A stretch of 13,042 nucleotides of DNA from an uncultured Prevotellaceae bacterium (GTDB lineage: Bacteria; Bacteroidota; Bacteroidia; Bacteroidales; Bacteroidaceae). The notes under the pieces were generated by a model. The model was not told the DNA's origin. It searched no databases and was given only the letters and a program-made list of their open reading frames with translations. The first letter of the stretch is position 1, and every line of letters starts with the position of its first letter. The position numbers were made by a program, and so were the translations under genes. The stretch lies in contig CALZOH010000078.1 in NCBI GenBank assembly GCA_945827465.1, forward strand, positions 1-13,042, written 5' to 3'. This document shows, one piece after another, positions 6,537 through 13,042 of this stretch.

Positions 6537-7892
6537 ATGACTATAAAAGAAAAAGGCAGAGGTGCCGGGCTAATGGCCGAAATACGTTACGAAGTGCGCC
6601 GTGGGGTGCACCTCTTGGCGGCATTCCTTCACTGTGCCACCACACGCAGGGCCGTGGCTTTGTGCCCCTGCCATTTTTCATTTCTCCCCTTCGTCGCCGC
6701 CGCAGTCCTGACGCTCACGGCTTGCAGCAGCGATGACGACTCCACCCCTTCCACGCCCACACAAGCACCCGTACTCTTTCAAGTCAACTCGGTGGAAAAC
6801 GCCACCTCCTCCCGCTCACTCATTGAATCGAAAACACCACCCTCTTCCGGCATTGACTACAGCCTGCAAACAGCTTGCAGTCCCACCGGCCTGGGCCGCA
6901 AAATCGGTATTTGGGCCGACTATAGCATCCGACAAACCGACGGCTCCGACCTCGTATTTTCCAACATCTTCAACAACACGTCACTCACCTATCAGAAACG
7001 CAACGACGGCTACGACAATCCCCAAGAAGACTGGAACTACATGGGCGACCCACTCTACTGGCAAATAGGCGGTATCTATAAGTTCCGTGCCTATTATCCG
7101 CAAGAGCAAATGAAGTCGCTCATCACCACTTCGGCCAGCGCTACCTCATTCGTGGTGGAATATCCCACAGCCACCACCCAAGAAGACCTACTGATTGCCT
7201 ACAACCGCGTCAGAACGGCCGACCGATGGATTTATTACTTCGGCGGAAAGAGATACGACGACCCCAACTTCGTCAACAACTTCACCCTGCAAACGCCTGT
7301 GCCCCTCTTTTTCAAGCACGCCATGGCCGCCATGAAGTTCACCTTTAAATTTGAAAACCATTACAACTCCACCGACAACCTGACGGCGTGTTGGTTGGAG
7401 AACACCGACCCGCTCAACCTCTTTGCCAACACGGGCGTGATGGTCTACGGACAAGACGACGACCATCCCGAAACCATCACCTGGACACTATCTTATCAAC
7501 CCGCCGTAGGCAACAAGATGTATGAATGGGTGTCGAGCGCACCGCCTGCCTTCGACAACGCCACGACCTGCACGGCCTACTCCACGGCAGCCTCCACGGG
7601 TAACCAATACGCCCAAAACGACGGATTCCTACTCGTCATTCCCCAGACTTACCGAGGCGGCCTGCGCCTCTGCTTCACCACGCAGAAAGGCGGCAGCACC
7701 GTCTTCTCAACCCAACTGCCCGAAGCCACCGGCACCGACATCAACGGCAACACCACCTCATCTGCACCCTACGCTTACGCTGCCGGCAAGAAATATACCT
7801 ACAACTTAGTGCTCACCCGCACCGACCTGAAGCTCAACCTCACCATTGCCGACTGGAACGTGCGCAAACACTCCGACGAAATCATCTTCTAA
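6537..7892 (+). CDS. Second fimbrillin family lipoprotein (Mfa-like), accessory shaft subunit
   Basis: The frame gives 451 residues from ATG 6537. The lipobox LTAC (C63) follows hydrophobic FLPFVAAAVLTL, and the mature start is CSSDDD. The strand APVLFQV is followed by SSRSL (R93), a likely arginine processing site. Fimbrillin landmarks match the preceding gene: GDPLYWQIGGIYKFRAYYP, EDLLIAYNRV, VPLFFKHAMAAMKFTF, GFLLVIPQTY, AAGKKYTYNLVL, and the tail LTIADWNVRKHSDEIIF. The start is uncertain: 62 residues before the cysteine is too long for a lipoprotein signal. ATG 6573 (with GAGGTG upstream) still leaves 50, and GTG 6654 would give a 23-residue signal but without basic residues. The DNA is GC-rich, unlike the first fimbrillin. 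The gene starts 70 bases after its neighbour, past the hairpin, and ends 20 bases before the next gene. Confidence 0.82.
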   Translation: MTIKEKGRGAGLMAEIRYEVRRGVHLLAAFLHCATTRRAVALCPCHFSFLPFVAAAVLTLTACSSDDDSTPSTPTQAPVLFQVNSVENATSSRSLIESKTPPSSGIDYSLQTACSPTGLGRKIGIWADYSIRQTDGSDLVFSNIFNNTSLTYQKRNDGYDNPQEDWNYMGDPLYWQIGGIYKFRAYYPQEQMKSLITTSASATSFVVEYPTATTQEDLLIAYNRVRTADRWIYYFGGKRYDDPNFVNNFTLQTPVPLFFKHAMAAMKFTFKFENHYNSTDNLTACWLENTDPLNLFANTGVMVYGQDDDHPETITWTLSYQPAVGNKMYEWVSSAPPAFDNATTCTAYSTAASTGNQYAQNDGFLLVIPQTYRGGLRLCFTTQKGGSTVFSTQLPEATGTDINGNTTSSAPYAYAAGKKYTYNLVLTRTDLKLNLTIADWNVRKHSDEIIF

Positions 7893-7912
7893 ATCCCGCC
7901 CCACCTGACCGC

Positions 7913-9655
7913 ATGAAGCTATTACGATATATCTACGTCATCCTTGCACTCACCCCTCTGCTGATGAGTTGCTCGCAGGAAGAAGAGCCTGCCAACGCCG
8001 CCCAAGGCGTCAACCTGCGCATCCGATTCACACAGCCTGCACCGACTTCGCGTGCCACCCTCCTTGATCCCGACAATACCAACAGCGTCATGACGGAATG
8101 GGAGCAATACGTAGACGGGCAAAAGCTCTACCACCTCTTCATCCTGCTGCTCAATAGTGACGGAAACATGGTTGCCTACCGAGATATTCACAAAGACGGA
8201 GGAGGTGACTATACAAATAATGATGCCAATTATAAGAACAACCTCATCAGCGACGACGGACAGGAAGCCGAAGTCAACTTCGTCTATAATCATCCGCTCG
8301 CCATCACGAATGCACACGGAACGGTGGAACAACTCAAACAAGGGAAATACACCCTGATCGTAGTAGCCAACTATTCCGGCATTGATGCTGATGGCAAAAC
8401 CTATGGAGGAAATAGTGACGTAAACGGTTACATCTCTGCTATCGAGACTGCATTCGGCACCAACCGCACCGCCCCATTAACTGCCGGCACCGACTTCAGC
8501 AACTTGCTCAACTACAAAATTGCGGCCGGCGACGACTTTGTCTGTCCGCAGGAACCCCAGATGCTCACCCTCATGAAGGAGATTACCCTCAGTCCGGGCG
8601 ATAACACCATCTCCGGCGAGCTCATCCGCACCTATTCGCGCATCCGCATCGAAGCCGAAAACCACAGCAACTACGTGTTGACCCTGAGCAACCTCTCATT
8701 CAGCACCAACTTTGCCCAAAAGGAGGCCTACCTTTTTGAGAACAACGCCAACCGATACACGGGCATCACGAAAGGACAACCCAACGTGACTTCTCCCGAA
8801 GCCATCACCCAATTCACCGCTACCTCTGCCACCATCGAAGCCAACGGAAGCAGCAAAGCCATCTTCGATGCCTACATTTTAGAAAGTAAAGACGAAGCCA
8901 ATCGCTACTCTTATACGCTGACGGCTGAGTATGAGGGACACTACTACCCTTCTTATCGACTCGATGATCTTACACCTGTAACTTCCATCGAAGATAACGG
9001 CCGCTATGTCATCCAAAGCTATAAAAAGAAATATAACTTCATCACCAAAGGCACCAATGAAGTGGAACTTACCAATTCTTCAAGTATCAGCAACGTTCAA
9101 ACTTTGATAGCAAACAATGACCAAACCCATGTTTGGTATTTTGAATCTACCGGCACTGCCGATCAATATTATATCTGTTCGGCATTGTATCCCTACTATT
9201 ATATTGGCAATGTTGAACGAGATAAAAAAATCACTTTATCCGGCAGCCCCATCGCCTATAACGTGAAACAAAGAAGTGGAACTCAAACCAACCAATTCAG
9301 TTTTGAATCTCAACAAGGATTAAATGACAGCTATCAATTTCGTTATCTAAATACTTATGATTATGATGAATCGATACAAAAAATTGCAGGCTGGAGTTAC
9401 GCTAGTAATGATAATGGAGACTTCTTTCGCTTATATAAGTTAGACCCAACCAATGAAACCCCTGTCAAGGCAAATAAAACATGTATCATCTCCACCATAG
9501 ACCCCAACACGGCAGAAGTGACGCTTTTGACAAATATCCGGCGAAACGACTTTATACGTAGCTACATTAAGGTGACTTACGTAGACCAACTGCAAGATTT
9601 CACTTTCGAGGTGAAGCCTTGGGTAAAGAAGAACGAAGACATTACATTTAATTAA
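7913..9655 (+). CDS. Minor fimbrial lipoprotein with inserted beta-trefoil-like module
   Basis: This 580-residue precursor has signal peptide and lipobox LMSC (C20). A first strand VNLRIRF is followed by PTSRAT (R47), the same arginine-site position as in the major fimbrillin. LYHLFILLLNSDGNMVAYRDI (72-92) and KQGKYTLIVVANY resemble the N-terminal domain of FimB/Mfa2-like and accessory fimbrial subunits. The C-terminal strands (IRSYIKVTYVDQLQDFTFE) end in the tail VKPWVKKNEDITFN. Between about residues 362 and 510 lies a segment that looks foreign: AT-rich, rich in Tyr, Asn and Ser, starting GRYVIQSY and ending DFFRLYKL. Internally it repeats W408-Y-F-E-S and F462-S-F-E-S, like the periodic core of a ricin-type beta-trefoil. 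A carbohydrate-binding role for the pilus is inferred. The next gene starts three bases after this stop codon, so the two are surely co-transcribed. Confidence 0.78.
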   Translation: MKLLRYIYVILALTPLLMSCSQEEEPANAAQGVNLRIRFTQPAPTSRATLLDPDNTNSVMTEWEQYVDGQKLYHLFILLLNSDGNMVAYRDIHKDGGGDYTNNDANYKNNLISDDGQEAEVNFVYNHPLAITNAHGTVEQLKQGKYTLIVVANYSGIDADGKTYGGNSDVNGYISAIETAFGTNRTAPLTAGTDFSNLLNYKIAAGDDFVCPQEPQMLTLMKEITLSPGDNTISGELIRTYSRIRIEAENHSNYVLTLSNLSFSTNFAQKEAYLFENNANRYTGITKGQPNVTSPEAITQFTATSATIEANGSSKAIFDAYILESKDEANRYSYTLTAEYEGHYYPSYRLDDLTPVTSIEDNGRYVIQSYKKKYNFITKGTNEVELTNSSSISNVQTLIANNDQTHVWYFESTGTADQYYICSALYPYYYIGNVERDKKITLSGSPIAYNVKQRSGTQTNQFSFESQQGLNDSYQFRYLNTYDYDESIQKIAGWSYASNDNGDFFRLYKLDPTNETPVKANKTCIISTIDPNTAEVTLLTNIRRNDFIRSYIKVTYVDQLQDFTFEVKPWVKKNEDITFN

Positions 9656-9658
9656 ATC

Positions 9659-12600
9659 ATGACCCCAACAACGAAACATATTGCCCGCTGCCTGTTCTGC
9701 CTGGCCTGCCTCTTGTCCCTCACTACCGCATGCACGGACGAAGAATTAGTAAAGGAGAGTACCGTAGGGAAAGAAACCTGGGTAGATTTCCACTTCGGCA
9801 GCCAGTGCTTCCAACCGGTAGAAATCACTACGCGTGCCACCCTCGGCGTCCTGCCCGAATCGCGCGTAAACAACCTTTTCGCAATCATCTTTGCTAACGG
9901 TAAGCGCATCTATGCCCGCTACTTCGACAACTCTAACCGATATGATGATGAGGCAGAACTGACAAGAAGACAAAATACCTACGAAGGCTGGTACGTGGCC
10001 AATCAGTCCACCGAAGAGGGAACAGCCACCCACGGCACGGCCCATATCAAATGCCCTACCGCCACGAATGCCAAGATATATCTCATCGCCAACATCGACG
10101 CCGACATGGTGAACATTGCGCCCGAACTGCTCAACACCATTACTACCGAGCAGGAACTCCTCGACTTGAAAGCTACCCTCAATCAAGAAACTACCTCGCG
10201 CAACGGCTACTTCCCCATGAGCGGTTCTGCCACTATTGACATCACCTCTGCCGGCATTACCGCAGCTACGGGCCAGCTCCGCATTCTTCTGGAACGCCTC
10301 GATGCCAAGATTGAAGTCAAAGTGAGAGTGGCTACGGCGTTTGAGACCACCTCCACCGAAGAAGGTGTCACCACCACACAAACCCTCAAAGAGTTCCGTC
10401 CCGAGAGTTGGCGCATCGTCAACATTCCCAAAACCACCAAGGTCATTGCCGATGCTACTGATGCCCCCACCGAATACTTCAACACCCCGACCATGCCTTT
10501 TGAGACCAAGGGCGAGGAAACTTTCACGGTGAGCAACGGAACCAGTTCTCAAGACGTCACCAGTGCCGTCAACGGCTTCTCGTTTTACATGATGGAGAAC
10601 CGGCCGACGGCAAAGACTGCCCCCGTCAGCTATCACCAGCGCGACCTGCGCACCAAGAACGCCGACGGCAGCTACACCGTCACCGGCCCCATGTGGGTGT
10701 ATGCCCCCGAAGAAGGCACCTACTTAGAGATTAAGGGCGAAGTGGTGATGGTGGTCGACGTGTCGAGCGAGGCCAAGACCCAACAGCTCTCGGCCGACGT
10801 GACCTACTACGTCCACTTGGGCGACTTTGCCCAAGACATCGCCGACTTCAAGGTGCGGCGCAACACGAACTATATCTACACCATCACCATTAAGGGCGTC
10901 AACAGCATTCAGGTGGAAGTGGAGTCGTCACAGTACGGCGAAACTTTTCAGGAGCCTGAATCGGGTGCCACGGGAAGCGTTTACGTAGCCAAGGAATCCA
11001 TCTTCACCTTCGATGCTCACTACGGACAGCGCGTCTTCTGCTTCGACGCGGCCAACATCGACCCCAACACGGTGACGTGGTACGTCAAGACGCCCTTCGG
11101 CCGCGAAGGCACACCCATCAAACAGGGAGATGTGGAGATTCCCTCCGGTTTGGACTACAAATGGGTGCACTTCATGGTCAACGAGGTGAGCACCACCTTG
11201 GACACCGAATCGAATGAATATCCCTACTCCCAAAACAACCAGAAGTACCCCGGCGACACCAGCAGCAAGCTGATGGACGTAGTGCAGTTCACGAAATACA
11301 TGCGCGAGCAAGCCACCAAATGGAAAAACGGACAAGCCAACGATTTCCGCAAGGAGGTCGACACGGATTGGAAGACGAAGTTCCCGACTGAGCCCAACAA
11401 ATACATCCGTTCACGCATCTACGTCACCGTCTTCATTGATGAGTTCTACTATGATGCCGACCCGCTGACCGGTGAGAAGCCCGATACCCTGTGGAAGAAG
11501 TTCGTCAACGTTCCCAACCGTTTGATGCACATTCTCTGCGACAGCGAGTCGAGCCTCGACGGCGCCAGCACAGCCACCGGCAGCGTCATCACCCTGCGCC
11601 AACATTCCATCCAAACACCCTACGCCATCAAAAACAGTTCCCTCCAATCCGCCTGGGGATGCGAAACCATTGATGAGGCGGATGAAGGTACCGACATCGA
11701 ATGGTTCTATGAAACCGAAACCGGACTTCGGAACCTGACTTTTCCGGACGACAGACCTACATCCAACACATCGCAAGACAACGGGCTGTCGAACACGGCG
11801 ATACTATGGGACATCAGCAGCAATCCCGAATGGACAGACTTTCTGAACTACAGCAGAAACAACGACTGGAATATTCTCTTCCTGCAGGACGGCAAATCAT
11901 GCCTCCGCTACTCCGCTCTCATGCGCAACCGCGACAACAACGGCAATGGCGTCATCGACCCCGAAGAAGTGCGTTGGTACATCGCCAGTCTGGCTCAGTT
12001 GCAAGGTCTCTACATTGGCGAACAAGGCCTCACCGAAGGTGCCAAGCTCTTCAAAGACAAATATGCCTCGGCAGCCAACGAACGGGACGAACTTGGCAGA
12101 ATCAAGTGGCGCTCCCACGTAGTGAGCAGCACCTACGCGGGAGGGCAGATCATTGTTTGGGCAGAAGAAGGCATCTCAACAAGTACTTACAAAGCAGCCA
12201 TTAGCCAAGGTTGGAATGACGGAGATGGAGGAACGCAAGAAGGGAAGTTCTCCATCTGCTGTATCCGCAATCTGGGATTAAGCGATGCCACTTCAACCAA
12301 CATCAATGACCCATCGGCCAACAAACCGGATGAATTGATCAAGGTAACCAAGCCCACAGGTACCATCACCAGCAGTTCGGTTTATCAATTCGACTTGTCC
12401 AACGTCAACGAGAAATCCATCCGCTATTACAGTTCGCGCGAATTGGAGCCGGGCGACGAATTCAAGGAAGAAGCCAAGGTCTATAAAAAGTTCGAGACGG
12501 GAGAGCTCATCAACAGCGGCATCTATTATGATGACATCAACACCGCCTTGAAAAACGGTATTTCCTACTGCCCCGACGGCTACCGCATGCCCAATGTACG

Positions 12601-12841
12601 CGAAGGAGCCATCATGTCGCTGTATTGCGACAACACCACCTGGTGGGCACAAAGAACGATGGTCAGCACCTACTTTTCATTTGGCACACACGGAAACGAC
12701 TATTATAATTCAAACAAGTCAGATAACCTTAAAGCCAGAACATGGTATTTCTGGTACGACGGTTCATCAAGGGGTTCTGTGAGCGAAACCGTAGGGACAA
12801 AAACGACCTATATACGCACCGTTAAAGACGTAAAAGATTAA
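9659..12841 (+). CDS. DUF4906-type fimbrial tip protein with EF-hand loop and lectin-like C-terminus
   Basis: This 1060-residue lipoprotein precursor has a cysteine-rich signal peptide (C11, C14, C17) with lipobox TTAC (C25). Strand WVDFHFG and TTRAT (R59) give a likely arginine processing site. Residues about 60-430 form two FimB-like beta domains ending in RRNTNYIYTITIKGVNSIQV, typical of DUF4906 fimbrial proteins; this family call is from memory. D759-N-N761-G-N763-G-V-I-D767-P-E-E770 is a perfect EF-hand calcium loop. The end, from SYCPDGYRMPNVREG (969-983) to STYFSF, WYFWYDGSS and YIRTVKDVKD, resembles FISUMP/C-type-lectin-like folds. Unlike the other pilus subunits it has no Trp tail, which fits a tip with no subunit above it. 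In size and position it recalls P. gingivalis Mfa5, but no von Willebrand MIDAS was found. It is the last gene before the terminator. Confidence 0.82.
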   Translation: MTPTTKHIARCLFCLACLLSLTTACTDEELVKESTVGKETWVDFHFGSQCFQPVEITTRATLGVLPESRVNNLFAIIFANGKRIYARYFDNSNRYDDEAELTRRQNTYEGWYVANQSTEEGTATHGTAHIKCPTATNAKIYLIANIDADMVNIAPELLNTITTEQELLDLKATLNQETTSRNGYFPMSGSATIDITSAGITAATGQLRILLERLDAKIEVKVRVATAFETTSTEEGVTTTQTLKEFRPESWRIVNIPKTTKVIADATDAPTEYFNTPTMPFETKGEETFTVSNGTSSQDVTSAVNGFSFYMMENRPTAKTAPVSYHQRDLRTKNADGSYTVTGPMWVYAPEEGTYLEIKGEVVMVVDVSSEAKTQQLSADVTYYVHLGDFAQDIADFKVRRNTNYIYTITIKGVNSIQVEVESSQYGETFQEPESGATGSVYVAKESIFTFDAHYGQRVFCFDAANIDPNTVTWYVKTPFGREGTPIKQGDVEIPSGLDYKWVHFMVNEVSTTLDTESNEYPYSQNNQKYPGDTSSKLMDVVQFTKYMREQATKWKNGQANDFRKEVDTDWKTKFPTEPNKYIRSRIYVTVFIDEFYYDADPLTGEKPDTLWKKFVNVPNRLMHILCDSESSLDGASTATGSVITLRQHSIQTPYAIKNSSLQSAWGCETIDEADEGTDIEWFYETETGLRNLTFPDDRPTSNTSQDNGLSNTAILWDISSNPEWTDFLNYSRNNDWNILFLQDGKSCLRYSALMRNRDNNGNGVIDPEEVRWYIASLAQLQGLYIGEQGLTEGAKLFKDKYASAANERDELGRIKWRSHVVSSTYAGGQIIVWAEEGISTSTYKAAISQGWNDGDGGTQEGKFSICCIRNLGLSDATSTNINDPSANKPDELIKVTKPTGTITSSSVYQFDLSNVNEKSIRYYSSRELEPGDEFKEEAKVYKKFETGELINSGIYYDDINTALKNGISYCPDGYRMPNVREGAIMSLYCDNTTWWAQRTMVSTYFSFGTHGNDYYNSNKSDNLKARTWYFWYDGSSRGSVSETVGTKTTYIRTVKDVKD
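11933..11968 (+). other. EF-hand-type calcium-binding loop in the tip protein
   Basis: Residues 759-770 (DNNGNGVIDPEE) satisfy every key position of the 12-residue EF loop: D at 1, N at 3, N at 5, G at 6, I at 8, D at 9 and E at 12. It precedes VRWYIASLAQLQGLY, a predicted helix. Only one loop is seen, so it is more likely a structural calcium site, as in dockerin-like or adhesin calcium loops, than a paired calmodulin-type sensor. Confidence 0.75.
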
Positions 12842-12961
12842 CAACAAGAAAATCCGCAGGTACCTTGGAGGAGCATTCACCCTTTGCGAAAAGCGTGTCG
12901 GTATCCACTATATTTATCAATACATCAATTTCAACAACGATCACAAGATACCTGTTACCAG

Positions 12962-12995
12962 GCGGACGAGTTCATCCCTCGTCCGCTTATTTTTT
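12962..12995 (+). terminator. Rho-independent terminator of the fimbrial operon
   Basis: GCGGACGAG (12962-12970) and CTCGTCCGC (12978-12986) form a perfect 9-bp stem with a 7-base loop, followed by TTATTTTTT. It lies 120 bases after the tip gene. The stretch between, 12842-12961, holds no gene; it has only a small CCTG/CAGG hairpin at 12951-12962 that overlaps the terminator's first base. No A-run precedes the stem, so it acts on plus-strand transcription only. Confidence 0.88.
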
Positions 12996-13009
12996 GCACC
13001 CCAACCAAT

Positions 13010-13042
13010 GGGAAAACCTTGCTCGGTTTCCGAGGAACATTT
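13010..13042. repeat. Intergenic hairpin repeat, copy C (cut by window end)
   Basis: GGGAAAACCTTGC (13010-13022) is identical to 11-23. It is followed by a perfect hairpin CTCGG (13022-13026), TTT, CCGAG (13030-13034), then GGAACA (13034-13039), exactly 24 bases from the start of the conserved string as in copy A. The stem differs from copy A at three pairs, yet base-pairing is kept. The last three bases (TTT) may start another TTTCCC unit beyond the window. Confidence 0.6.

Noticed and set aside
9746..10636. 296-codon minus-strand frame opposite the tip gene
   Set aside because: Antisense shadow of a GC-rich gene with clear domains on the plus strand; the predicted protein has no recognisable domain and lies wholly inside the real gene. 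The similar frames at 3156-3890 and 4130-4825 are rejected for the same reason.
10753..10776. MIDAS-like motif (VVDVSSE) suggesting a von Willebrand A domain as in Mfa5
   Set aside because: The motif needs D-x-S-x-S; here the last position is E, and no following conserved T or D of the domain is found in order.

Overview
The window looks like a chromosomal segment of a Bacteroidales bacterium, most likely Prevotella or a relative. Reasons: the two promoter candidates carry the Bacteroidetes-type -7 box (TAnnTTTG, here TACTTTTG twice); most starts lack a Shine-Dalgarno sequence; four consecutive lipoproteins belong to the FimA/Mfa1-type (type V) pilus families that are characteristic of this order; and a kbl-tdh threonine-degradation pair is present. 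The genus is inference from general resemblance; no marker gene here decides it.

Layout. 1-400: intergenic DNA with two copies of a hairpin-bearing repeat, a palindromic GC-rich element and a minus-strand terminator. 401-2581 (minus): kbl followed by an SDR-type L-threonine dehydrogenase, together converting threonine to glycine plus acetyl-CoA. 2582-2954: 373-base divergent promoter region with one TACTTTTG box facing each way, a dyad in the kbl promoter, and a run of eight G's where the -33 element of the fimbrial promoter should be. 2955-12841 (plus): a six-gene, tightly packed fimbrial operon. 12842-13042: a rho-independent terminator and a third copy of the edge repeat.

How the operon reads. 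Gene 1 is an outer-membrane protein with an OmpA-like N-terminal half, a Pro/Glu linker and a C-terminal DUF3575 barrel. Gene 2 is a DUF5119-type lipoprotein. Gene 3 is a fimbrillin (probable main shaft subunit) in AT-rich DNA, followed by a stable hairpin. Gene 4 is a second fimbrillin with an odd N-terminus. Gene 5 is a minor subunit that seems to carry an inserted beta-trefoil-like module. Gene 6 is a 1060-residue DUF4906-type protein with a perfect EF-hand loop and a C-type-lectin/FISUMP-like end. A simple sequence logic assigns positions in the pilus: genes 3-6 have a (T/S)RA-type arginine site after an N-terminal strand, gene 2 does not; genes 2-5 end in a tryptophan-centred tail, gene 6 does not. 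This fits gene 2 as base anchor, genes 3-5 as chain subunits and gene 6 as tip adhesin.

The most interesting points are the G8 tract as a possible phase-variation switch, the lectin-like insertion in gene 5, the tip protein with a calcium loop, and the covarying hairpin repeat at both window edges. No transposase, CRISPR array, tRNA or rRNA was seen.
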